Origin: Bacteroidales bacterium UBA5197
Lineage (GTDB): Bacteria; Bacteroidota; Bacteroidia; Bacteroidales; Lentimicrobiaceae
NCBI GenBank assembly: GCA_002412885.1
Contig: DHVX01000028.1
Location: 1-6,860 of the forward strand
Length of the DNA stretch: 6,860 nt
Direction: 5' to 3'
Both the position numbers and the translations under genes were made by a program. Under the pieces are notes generated by a model. That model ran no database searches, was not told the origin of the DNA, and saw only the letters and a list, made by a program, of their open reading frames with translations. This document shows, piece after piece, positions 1 to 5,337 of this stretch (the first letter of the stretch is position 1; the number at the start of each line of letters is the position of its first letter).

Positions 1-630
1 TTAATTCGTTTGTCGATCGGCGGAATTTTGCAAAACATCATCGCCACCGCCAGCTGGATTATTATGGTGCGCATTGTTTCCGTATTTGGCAGTGCAGCAG
101 TTGCAGGTTACACCATTGGTATCCGGATCATAATCTTTGCATTGCTTCCTTCGTGGGGATTGAGCAATGCTGCAGCTACACTTGTAGGACAGAATCTGGG
201 TGCCGGAAGACCTGACCGCGCTTCACGTGCCGCATGGATTACCGGGTTCTCCAATATGGGGCTGCTAGGACTGGTATCTGTTATTTTTATAGCCTTTCCG
301 GGAATGTTCATCCGTTTTTTCATCACCGAACCAGAAGTTCTGGAATATGGAATTACCTGTCTCCGGATTGTGAGTGCTGGTTTTCTGTTTTATGCCATGG
401 GTATGGTAATGACACAATCGCTGAATGGTGCAGGCGATACATACACTCCTACCCTATTGAATTTCATTTGTTTCTGGATGATCGAAATTCCGCTGGCATG
501 GTTTCTGGCGCTGAAGATGGGCTATGAAGTTGAAGGTGTTTATTATGCAATAGTTGTTGCAGAAAGCACGCTTACGCTGATGGGAATTTATGTATTTAAC
601 AGAGGCCGGTGGAAACTTAAAAAAGTATAG
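1..630 (+). CDS. MATE family efflux transporter, C-terminal half (partial)
   Basis: This inner-membrane antiporter of the MATE (multidrug and toxic compound extrusion) family probably expels cationic drugs or metabolites in exchange for Na+ or H+. The frame is open from base 1, so the start lies outside the window. The TTG at 10 is only an internal codon. The 209 visible residues hold about six hydrophobic helices, matching TM7-TM12 of a roughly 450-residue protein. A typical MATE loop, VGQNLGAGRPDRA, follows the second visible helix, and LNGAGDTYTPTLLN lies between the fourth and fifth. The chain ends in a basic tail, NRGRWKLKK, which is cytoplasmic by the positive-inside rule. The family call rests on recalled MATE sequence patterns. 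The substrate cannot be inferred. The gene points toward rocD and is separated from it by a bidirectional terminator. Confidence 0.9.
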   Translation, partial: LIRLSIGGILQNIIATASWIIMVRIVSVFGSAAVAGYTIGIRIIIFALLPSWGLSNAAATLVGQNLGAGRPDRASRAAWITGFSNMGLLGLVSVIFIAFPGMFIRFFITEPEVLEYGITCLRIVSAGFLFYAMGMVMTQSLNGAGDTYTPTLLNFICFWMIEIPLAWFLALKMGYEVEGVYYAIVVAESTLTLMGIYVFNRGRWKLKKV

Positions 631-821
631 TTTTCTTGTGGAATCGGTTGCTTTATTATCTGCTTATACTGAACATGATTAAAAGCCCACAAACCCCTGA
701 CAGGGTTTTGTTAACTATCAAGAGCTTAGCGCGCATCTGCCTGCCTCCCCCGTTTTGACAGGGCTCGTAACCCTGTCAGGGGTCTTCTCAAAAATAGCAT
801 CAATTTTGAAAATAAGATACC
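631..821. other. Intergenic spacer with REP-like inverted repeat
   Basis: I see no credible gene between the MATE stop and the terminator at 822. The only structure is the REP-like pair at 693-707 and 769-783, annotated separately. The rest is unremarkable AT-rich sequence with one GC-rich patch around 728-752. Confidence 0.6.
693..783. repeat. REP-like inverted repeat pair
   Basis: ACCCCTGACAGGGTT at 693-707 is the exact reverse complement of AACCCTGTCAGGGGT at 769-783, giving a perfect 15-bp inverted repeat 61 bp apart. The right arm can also pair locally: TGACAGGG at 756-763 with CCCTGTCA at 771-778 across a 7-nt loop. The left arm is itself near-palindromic (ACCCTGnCAGGGT type). This resembles the short GC-rich extragenic palindromes spread by REP-associated tyrosine transposases, but no transposase is present here. 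The family assignment is an inference. Confidence 0.7.
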
Positions 822-859
822 AATGAAAAAGGCTTCCATAACCGGAAGCCCTTTTCATT
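822..859. terminator. Bidirectional intrinsic terminator
   Basis: AATGAAAA (822-829) and GGCTTCC (831-837) pair with GGAAGCC (844-850) and TTTTCATT (852-859). The loop is the 6-nt ATAACC, and there is one A-C mismatch at 830/851. Either strand transcribes a GC stem followed by a T-run. The element therefore suits the convergent MATE (+) and rocD (-) genes and ends 20 bp before the rocD stop codon. Confidence 0.88.
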
Positions 860-879
860 ACTAACCAAAAATTTAAATG

Positions 880-2103
880 CTATTCAAAAAATAGAATAGA
901 TTTTTTAATTCTTTCAATGGCTTCGCGGAGTTCTGCTTCAGTTATAACCAAAGGAGGAGCAAAACGAATGATATCACCATGCGTTGGTTTGGCCAAAACA
1001 CCGTTTTCTTTCATTTTCACGCAGACATCCCAGGCTTCTTTGCCATTCTTTGGCTTAATGATGATGGCATTCAAAAGGCCTTTACCACGAACCAATGAAA
1101 TCATATCTGATTTAATAGCCTTTAACTCTTCGCGGAAAATATTTCCAAGGTATTCAGCACGTTCAGCCAGTTTCTCATCGGTAACAACCTGAAGTGCAGC
1201 CATAGCAACCTTAGCTGCAACCGGATTTCCTCCGAATGTTGACCCATGTTCACCGGGTTTAATACAAAGCATAATATGATCATCGGCCAGAACAGCAGAA
1301 ACCGGATAAACTCCGCCCGACAGTGCTTTACCAAGAATCACAATATCAGGCCGTACTTTTTCATGATCGCAGGCCAGTAATTTACCCGTACGGGCAATGC
1401 CTGTTTGTACTTCATCAGCAATAAAAAGCACATTTTTCTCTTTACACATTGCATAAGCTTTGGCAAGGTATCCACAATCCGGAACAAAAACTCCGGCTTC
1501 ACCCTGAATAGGCTCAACCAGGAAACCAGCAATATTGGGATCCTTTAGCGCTTCAGCCAAAGCATCAAGATCGTTATAAGGAATTTTTACAAATCCGGGG
1601 GTAAACGGACCAAATCCACTGTATGAATCGGGGTCGGTTGACATGGAAACGATGGTGATTGTTCTACCGTGGAAATTGCCTTCACAAACGATGATTTTTG
1701 CCTGATCTTCAGCAATACCTTTCTTCATGTAAGCCCACTTGCGGCAAAGTTTTAGTGCTGTTTCATCAGCTTCAGCGCCGGTGTTCATTGGCAAAACTTT
1801 ATCGTAACCAAAATATTCTGTCACAAATTTTTCGTAAACACCAAGCGAATCGTTGAAAAATGCCCTTGAGGTAAGTGTCATTTTCGAAGCCTGATCAACC
1901 ATAGCTTTGATAATCTTAGGATGGCAATGGCCTTGGTTAACAGCTGAATAAGCCGACAAAAAATCATAGTATTCATTTCCTTCCACATCCCACACGCGGG
2001 CACCTTCGCCTTTAGCCAGCACTACCGGCAGTGGATGATAGTTGTGCGCACCGTACTTGTCTTCCAGTTGCATCAATTGTTCAGATGACAAAAATTCACT
2101 CAT
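880..2103 (-). CDS. rocD: Ornithine--oxo-acid (ornithine delta-) aminotransferase
   Basis: This PLP enzyme of the class III aminotransferases moves the delta-amino group of ornithine to 2-oxoglutarate, giving glutamate-5-semialdehyde and glutamate. It links arginine/ornithine and proline metabolism in the cytosol. The 407 residues align almost without gaps to recalled human OAT, with a constant numbering offset of 33. The PLP lysine is K259 (LGKALSGG), the pyridine-nitrogen aspartate is D230 (IADEVQTG), and the switch glutamate is E202 (IQGEAGV). The substrate residues Y22 (GAHNYHPLP), Y52 (AYSAVNQGH), R147 (NFHGR) and R380 (IIRFAPP) are all present. Conservation of Y22 and Y52, which set ornithine specificity, argues against acetylornithine or GABA aminotransferase. 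The start is ATG at 2103, about 40 nt after a -7 promoter motif. The gene is monocistronic as far as seen and ends in a bidirectional terminator. Confidence 0.96.
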   Translation of the reverse strand: MSEFLSSEQLMQLEDKYGAHNYHPLPVVLAKGEGARVWDVEGNEYYDFLSAYSAVNQGHCHPKIIKAMVDQASKMTLTSRAFFNDSLGVYEKFVTEYFGYDKVLPMNTGAEADETALKLCRKWAYMKKGIAEDQAKIIVCEGNFHGRTITIVSMSTDPDSYSGFGPFTPGFVKIPYNDLDALAEALKDPNIAGFLVEPIQGEAGVFVPDCGYLAKAYAMCKEKNVLFIADEVQTGIARTGKLLACDHEKVRPDIVILGKALSGGVYPVSAVLADDHIMLCIKPGEHGSTFGGNPVAAKVAMAALQVVTDEKLAERAEYLGNIFREELKAIKSDMISLVRGKGLLNAIIIKPKNGKEAWDVCVKMKENGVLAKPTHGDIIRFAPPLVITEAELREAIERIKKSILFFE

Positions 2104-2150
2104 GTTGTAGATTATTATAGTGTTAAAAATTGGATTGCACGATTTTACGG

Positions 2151-2179
2151 CAAAGATATGACTTTAAGATTCACCCAAC
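2151..2179 (-). promoter_or_regulatory. Bacteroidota-type promoter of rocD
   Basis: On the minus strand TATCTTTGC (2158-2150) matches the -7 consensus TAnnTTTGY. A TTG (2178-2176) lies 17 bp upstream as a -33-like element. Transcription would begin near 2145, leaving a leader of about 40 nt. No strong Shine-Dalgarno sequence precedes the ATG, as is usual in this phylum. Confidence 0.55.
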
Positions 2180-2222
2180 CTAAAAGCCCTGAATTTTTGT
2201 TATTTAGAACAATTTCATTTAA

Positions 2223-2295
2223 GTCTGAAATTAGCGTAACTGCATATTAAAAGTTAGATAGTGTAAAAAATACATTATCCATAATTGATTCAGAC
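2223..2295. promoter_or_regulatory. Nested inverted repeats upstream of the patatin gene
   Basis: An outer 7-bp pair, GTCTGAA (2223-2229) with TTCAGAC (2289-2295), continues as ATTA (2230-2233) with TAAT (2282-2285) after a 3-nt bulge. It encloses an inner hairpin, GATAGTGTA (2257-2265) with TACATTATC (2271-2279), with one G-T pair and a 5-nt A loop. The element sits between the divergent rocD and patatin promoters. It could be an operator, the footprint of a small mobile element, or chance in AT-rich DNA. Confidence 0.35.
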
Positions 2296-2343
2296 ACAAA
2301 AAAAATTAACAAAATATTATTTTTATTTAGTCTTGATAATAAT

Positions 2344-2351
2344 TACTTTTG
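2344..2351 (+). promoter_or_regulatory. -7 promoter element of the patatin gene
   Basis: TACTTTTG fits TAnnTTTG exactly and ends 22 bp before the ATG, so the leader would be short (roughly 15-20 nt) and A-rich (AAACCAAAACAAATAAATCC). No good TTTG -33 element is visible at the expected distance; the region near 2321-2330 is T-rich instead. Confidence 0.5.
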
Positions 2352-2373
2352 AGAAACCAAAACAAATAAATCC

Positions 2374-3429
2374 ATGGAAAAGAAAAAAATTCGCATACTC
2401 TCCATTGATGGTGGAGGAATCAGAGGGATACTCCCCGGGGTTATTCTGAGCTATATTGAAGACCGGCTGATTGAAAAGGAAGGAGAAAACGCCAGACTTT
2501 GCGATTATTTCGATCTGATGGTTGGGACAAGTACGGGCGGAATACTGGCCTGCACTTATCTCATTCCGGAAAAAGATGGCAATGGCAAACCAACAAACAG
2601 ACCAAAATTTACGGCCAGCCAGGCGGTTGACATTTATCTGAAAAGAGGCGGAAAAATCTTTGAAGTCAGCTTTATGCAAAAAGTAAAAAGCAAAGGAGGG
2701 CTTGCCGACGAAAAGTTCAGTGCCAAAGAACTGGAAATTGCACTCAACGATTATTATGGAGAAACAAAACTTAGCGAACTGCTAAAGCCCTGCCTCATAA
2801 CTTCCTATGATATCAAAGCCCGAAGAGCGCATTTTTTCAGCCAAACCGATGCAAAAGCCAGAGAAACACACAACTATCTGGTTAAAGAAGTAGCCAGAGC
2901 CACCTCTGCAGCGCCAACATATTTTGAGGCAGCACTTGCCAAATCTGATTTTGGCATATCCTACCCGCTGATTGACGGGGGTGTTTTTGTGAATAATCCA
3001 GCCATGTGTGCATATGCTGAAGCAAGAAATCTGGAATTTTCAACAATACTATCCGATCCTGATAAAGCCGACAAACCTCATGCGCACAATATGATTATAA
3101 TTTCAATTGGCACCGGATCGGTAAAAAAACCATATCCTTACGAAAAAGCGAAAGACTGGGGAATGATCGAATGGATCAAGCCGGTTATTGACATTATGAT
3201 GTCAGGAAACGCAGAAACAGTGAGTTATCAGCTCAGGAAAATCTGGGAAACCACTGGTACTCCGGATAATTACATACGTCTTGAGCCAGGGCTTGATGAT
3301 GCCAATAGCGATATGGATGATGCCTCAGACAAAAACCTGAGGGCACTGAATATTGCAGGCAAAAAATTTGTAGAAGAAAATTATTCTTTGTTAAATAAGC
3401 TTGTTGATAAGCTTATAGCAGAAAAATAA
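2374..3429 (+). CDS. Patatin-like phospholipase (lipid acyl hydrolase)
   Basis: A 351-residue patatin-domain hydrolase that should deacylate glycerolipids with a Ser-Asp dyad. The oxyanion-hole loop DGGGIRG is at residues 12-18. The nucleophile elbow GTSTGG is at 51-56 (Ser53), and the catalytic Asp201 lies in DGG. The segment ATSAAPTYFEA (176-186) is also characteristic. Start-proximal wording (ILSIDGGGIRGI, then RLCDYFDLMVGTSTGG) is closer to plant patatin than to RssA/YchK or to secreted ExoU-type enzymes. No signal peptide or membrane span is seen, so it is probably cytosolic. The catalytic domain starts within ten residues of the ATG at 2374, which supports that start. Similar length and motifs occur in CapV, the cyclic-dinucleotide-activated CBASS lipase, but no cyclase or other defence gene lies beside it. 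A housekeeping or lipid-turnover role is equally possible. Transcribed alone, divergent from rocD. Confidence 0.9.
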   Translation: MEKKKIRILSIDGGGIRGILPGVILSYIEDRLIEKEGENARLCDYFDLMVGTSTGGILACTYLIPEKDGNGKPTNRPKFTASQAVDIYLKRGGKIFEVSFMQKVKSKGGLADEKFSAKELEIALNDYYGETKLSELLKPCLITSYDIKARRAHFFSQTDAKARETHNYLVKEVARATSAAPTYFEAALAKSDFGISYPLIDGGVFVNNPAMCAYAEARNLEFSTILSDPDKADKPHAHNMIIISIGTGSVKKPYPYEKAKDWGMIEWIKPVIDIMMSGNAETVSYQLRKIWETTGTPDNYIRLEPGLDDANSDMDDASDKNLRALNIAGKKFVEENYSLLNKLVDKLIAEK

Positions 3430-3462
3430 ATATATGAACTGGTTTGAGTTTGCTAAAACTCA

Positions 3463-3530
3463 GAATAACTGTGAGTTTCGCTGCCTGTGTGCGCAAGCAA
3501 TCAGGTATAGTGAAACTCACAAATGGTCTT
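3463..3530. repeat. Degenerate leading hairpin of the array
   Basis: TGTGAGTTTC (3470-3479) is the exact reverse complement of GAAACTCACA (3512-3521), with a 32-nt loop. The piece starts with AATAACTGTGAGT and runs into GCTAAATTGAA. It therefore mirrors the organisation of the hairpin at 3766-3806 and looks like an older, expanded copy of it. Confidence 0.65.
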
Positions 3531-3760
3531 GCTAAATTGAACCAAAATCTTATTCAACCCCTTCAGGGCTGCAGCTGCATATATCCTGCCTTACCGTGGG
3601 TTCCGCAAAGAGCTCCACCCATGGTTATTGTTGTTGAGCACCTTCGGCGCTCTGGGTTTGTCCCCCAAGGGAGCGAATTTCAAATAACCGTGGGTGCAGT
3701 GAAGCGAAACCCACGGTTGTCAGATGAAAAGATACAACTCCGTCCCCGAAAGGGGCCACT
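3531..3760. repeat. Array module, copy 1
   Basis: This copy runs from GCTAAATTGA to the CGTCCCCGAAAGGGG block. It holds hairpin ACCGTGGGT (3593-3601) with ACCCATGGT (3617-3625, one G-T pair). A second hairpin pairs AACCGTGGGT (3686-3695) with ACCCACGGTT (3709-3718). It is the more diverged of the two copies in its stems: the first CCCC-GAA-GGGG mini-hairpin is damaged (TCCCCCAAGGGAG). Confidence 0.75.
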
Positions 3761-3763
3761 TTC

Positions 3764-3806
3764 AAATAACCGTGGGTGAAGTGAAGCGAAACTCACAGTT
3801 CGTCTG
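3764..3806. repeat. Extra degenerate hairpin between modules
   Basis: AACCGTGGGT (3768-3777) faces ACTCACAGTT (3791-3800) with one mismatch and one wobble pair, separated by GAAGTGAAGCGAA. It is a third copy of the second hairpin of the module, placed directly after copy 1 and absent after copy 2. It shows the array can gain or lose single hairpins. Confidence 0.65.
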
Positions 3807-4035
3807 GCTAAATTGAAACTAAATCTTATTCAACCCTTTCAGGGCTGCAGCTGCATATATCTTGTCTAACCGTGGGTTCCGCAAAGGGCTCCACCCACGG
3901 TTATTGTTGTTGTGCACCTTCGGCGCTCTGGCTCCGTCCCCGAAGGGGGCGAATTTCAAATAACCGTGGGTGTAGCGAAGCGAAACCCACGGTTACGGAT
4001 GAAAAGACGCAACTCCGTCCCCGAAGGGGGCGAAT
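3807..4035. repeat. Array module, copy 2
   Basis: This is the better-preserved copy. Perfect 11-bp stems TAACCGTGGGT/ACCCACGGTTA occur at 3867-3877 with 3893-3903 and at 3961-3971 with 3985-3995. Two intact CGTCCCC-GAA-GGGGGCG mini-hairpins lie at 3935-3951 and 4016-4032. The repeat similarity ends near 4035, about 50 bp before the lipoprotein promoter. Confidence 0.78.
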
Positions 4036-4063
4036 AAATAATACTACATCAGTTTATAAACAC

Positions 4064-4090
4064 TTGTTCATTTAAATGTTTGTATTTTTG
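4064..4090 (+). promoter_or_regulatory. Promoter of the lipoprotein gene
   Basis: TATTTTTG (4083-4090) fits TAnnTTTG, with TTG (4064-4066) 16 bp upstream as a -33-like element. Transcription would start near 4095, downstream of the possible TTG start codon at 4080. This supports ATG 4131 as the real start. Confidence 0.5.
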
Positions 4091-4130
4091 GGACATAAAA
4101 ATCAATCCCAAATTGAAAACTGCCCAAAAC

Positions 4131-4679
4131 ATGAAAATGGTTCTTTATATTATTGCCGGATTAATCTTCGCAGGCGGATGTATTTCGCCATTATCTGAAA
4201 CAAAGGAAGATGCCGCAAAGGTTATCATTTCAACCAATCTTGAGAATCCTGATTCATTGCTGAGTGCAGAGCCTATTGCCTGGAAAAATGCAAATGCATT
4301 GCATGAAGGTCTGGCTTTTTCAGGAAAAACAGCATCGAAACTCGACTATGAAAATGAGTACAGTATAGTTTTTGAGCAGAAGATCGGATACATTGATCAC
4401 CGGAGCCCAAGGAGATTTACATTTGAGGCAATGATGTATTCACCTGAACCCCTGCCTGTAGGATTTATGGTGGCTTCTGTTTCAGGCACAGAATATTACA
4501 GGAGTTATCCTGTTGCGGAATTTTTACCTGTAGGGGAAAAATGGGAAAAAGTCAGAACTACATTTACATTTCCCGATTCGCTTAAGCCTTCGGATGTGCT
4601 GAAAGTTTACATCTGGAACAAAAAACAAAGCGAATTGCTGATCGATGATCTGACCTTAGAATTTGACTTTAGAAAATAG
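4131..4679 (+). CDS. Hypothetical lipoprotein with beta-sandwich-like C-terminus
   Basis: I do not recognise the family. From the ATG at 4131 the 182-residue product begins MKMVLYIIAGLIFAGGC, a short lipoprotein signal with the lipidation Cys at position 17 (lipobox AGGC), so it is probably anchored in the outer or inner membrane facing the periplasm. The frame is open upstream to a TTG at 4080, but that start would bury the signal and would lie upstream of the predicted transcript start. The mature part is rich in alternating beta-strand patterns and ends VLKVYIWNKKQSELLIDDLTLEF. This wording is common in the last strands of carbohydrate-binding-module-like jelly rolls of Bacteroidota. That fold is an inference, and no ligand can be named. 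The gene ends 15 bp from the convergent ccmE stop, with no terminator hairpin between them. Confidence 0.8.
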   Translation: MKMVLYIIAGLIFAGGCISPLSETKEDAAKVIISTNLENPDSLLSAEPIAWKNANALHEGLAFSGKTASKLDYENEYSIVFEQKIGYIDHRSPRRFTFEAMMYSPEPLPVGFMVASVSGTEYYRSYPVAEFLPVGEKWEKVRTTFTFPDSLKPSDVLKVYIWNKKQSELLIDDLTLEFDFRK

Positions 4680-4694
4680 TTAGATATTTTTGAT

Positions 4695-5117
4695 TTATTC
4701 CTCTGAAGAACCCATAAAACTGGTATTCTGATACTCAGCCGGCATTTCATCGTTATTATACTTTGAAGGACATTTCAGGTTCATTTTATGCGCTTCAAAA
4801 TGATCGCCCTTCATTTTACCTATAACAACAACCTGATCCAGTTTTTCAAAATCCTGAGGTTTGGTATCGCTGTACTTAACTTTCACTTCAACACCATCAT
4901 TATCAAGCATATAAAAAGTAAAGCTGTTGGCATCTTTCATGGCATCATATTCAATGGGGCGGTCTGGACTCAAGGTTCCAATCACATGATATTCACGTCC
5001 CGGATGCTCGGAAGCCTCAGCAAAACCAGCATAGGTCGAAGATTCCATTGAGAGGCTCAGAACAACTCCAATAGCTGCAACCACAACTACAAGAGCAAGT
5101 ATATGTATTCTTTTCAT
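4695..5117 (-). CDS. ccmE: Cytochrome c maturation protein CcmE, CxxxY variant
   Basis: A periplasmic, membrane-anchored haem chaperone of System I. It takes haem from the CcmABCD complex and passes it to the CcmF ligase. The 140-residue chain starts with a single N-terminal anchor (about residues 5-22), followed by an OB-fold region containing YHVIGTLS, SFTFYMLDNDGVEVKVKYS and DQVVVIGKMKGDHFEAHKM. Classical CcmE binds haem covalently through His in HxxxY. Here the equivalent motif is CPSKY, with Cys116 and Tyr120. This CxxxY form is known from archaea and some bacteria with a variant System I. The start is ATG at 5117. It is the last gene of the ccmBCDE cluster but lies 63 bp from ccmD, behind a hairpin with a T-run and a possible promoter of its own. 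Confidence 0.92.
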   Translation of the reverse strand: MKRIHILALVVVVAAIGVVLSLSMESSTYAGFAEASEHPGREYHVIGTLSPDRPIEYDAMKDANSFTFYMLDNDGVEVKVKYSDTKPQDFEKLDQVVVIGKMKGDHFEAHKMNLKCPSKYNNDEMPAEYQNTSFMGSSEE

Positions 5118-5140
5118 GTCAGAAGGATTAAATGTCGTAA

Positions 5141-5148
5141 CAAAGATA
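5141..5148 (-). promoter_or_regulatory. Possible -7 element for ccmE
   Basis: On the minus strand TATCTTTG matches TAnnTTTG and is 23 bp before the ccmE ATG. No TTTG lies where a -33 element is expected; that position is occupied by the hairpin at 5160-5179. The same octamer occurs inside ccmB by coding chance, so this call is weak. Confidence 0.35.
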
Positions 5149-5149
5149 C

Positions 5150-5179
5150 AGAAAAATAATCAGGTATGTCGATACCTGA
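5150..5179 (-). terminator. Hairpin with T-run after ccmD (terminator or attenuator)
   Basis: On the minus strand TCAGGTAT (5179-5172), loop CGAC, and ATACCTGA (5167-5160) form a perfect 8-bp stem followed by TTATTTTTC. The stem begins just after the ccmD stop. It looks like an intrinsic terminator of modest strength, so transcription from ccmBCD into ccmE may be reduced rather than blocked. Confidence 0.5.
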
Positions 5180-5180
5180 A

Positions 5181-5333
5181 TTATTCTTCGATATTTTTCT
5201 GTTGACTCAATTCCCGCTGCTTTTTTTCGATCTTCGAAAGTTTTCGATCTATCGTGAAAAGATAGAAACCAAAACCAAGGAAAATTATGGACATTACAAT
5301 TATGACCACAAAAAATTTACCTTCAACGAACAT
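5181..5333 (-). CDS. ccmD: CcmD-like small membrane protein
   Basis: This 50-residue reading frame was found by translating the minus strand between ccmC and ccmE. It starts MFVEGKFFVVIIVM, has one hydrophobic span (about residues 7-26), and then a charged stretch, TIDRKLSKIEKKQRELSQQK, and ends IEE. One N-terminal span followed by a highly charged cytoplasmic helix is the standard CcmD layout. In System I CcmD holds CcmC and CcmE together with the CcmAB transporter for release of haem-loaded CcmE. The ATG at 5333 lies 4 bp after the ccmC stop, indicating translation from the same message. CcmD sequences are poorly conserved, so the name rests on size, topology and position. The antisense frame at 5166-5354 (+) is its shadow. 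Confidence 0.82.
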   Translation of the reverse strand: MFVEGKFFVVIIVMSIIFLGFGFYLFTIDRKLSKIEKKQRELSQQKNIEE

Positions 5334-5337
5334 ATTT

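Larger units (their letters stand above)
3463..4035. repeat. Composite hairpin-repeat array
   Basis: The array contains two copies of a module repeated with a 276-bp period, flanked and separated by degenerate pieces. Positions 3531-3720 align without gaps to 3807-3996 with 18 mismatches in 190 columns (hand count). Each module carries a CAACCCyTTCAGGG block, the palindrome TGCAGCTGCA, and two hairpins with AACCGTGGGT/ACCCACGGTT arms. It also holds a CACCTTCGGCGCTC block and CGTCCCCGAAGGGGGCG mini-hairpins. Arm pairing survives through wobble pairs in several copies, which suggests structure rather than protein coding. The GC content is clearly above that of the flanks. I recall similar CCGTGGGT palindromes as dispersed intergenic repeats in Bacteroidota, but cannot search for them here. 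Confidence 0.85.
3430..4130. other. Repeat-filled non-coding region
   Basis: This 701-bp stretch between the patatin and lipoprotein genes holds the hairpin repeat array (3463-4035) and then the lipoprotein promoter. Just after the patatin stop, TGAGTTT (3445-3451) pairs with AAACTCA (3456-3462) across a 4-nt loop. No T-run follows, so it is a poor terminator. Open frames at 3444-3779 and 3872-4075 lie across the repeats, and their similar peptides reflect the DNA repetition. Confidence 0.75.

Noticed and set aside
108..527. Frames at 108-326 (-) and 234-527 (+)
   Set aside because: Shadows of the MATE transporter frame, with no recognisable protein pattern.
917..1532. Frames at 917-1192 (+), 1122-1334 (-) and 1338-1532 (-)
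   Set aside because: All lie inside rocD, whose full-length homology is unambiguous.
2323..2679. 118-codon frame (-) overlapping the patatin start
   Set aside because: It covers the patatin promoter and catalytic N-terminus on the opposite strand and shows no domain.
2374..3429. Complete CBASS defence operon
   Set aside because: Only the lipase is present. Its neighbours are an aminotransferase and a repeat array, not a nucleotide cyclase.
3444..3779. Open frame of 111 codons across the repeat array (+)
   Set aside because: It lies wholly on hairpin repeat DNA, has no promoter or domain, and its peptide resembles that of the frame at 3872-4075 only because the DNA repeats.
3463..4035. CRISPR array
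   Set aside because: The repeats are long, diverged and contiguous, with hairpin modules rather than short identical repeats separated by unique spacers. No cas gene is present.
3463..4035. Retron or group II intron RNA linked to the patatin gene
   Set aside because: No reverse transcriptase is present in the window, and the duplicated modules do not have an msr-msd or intron domain layout that I can recognise.
3872..4075. Open frame of 67 codons in array module 2 (+)
   Set aside because: The low-complexity, Arg-rich peptide is derived from the hairpins. The frame runs out of the repeat to a random stop.
4788..5051. 87-codon frame (+) inside ccmE
   Set aside because: Antisense shadow of a recognised gene.
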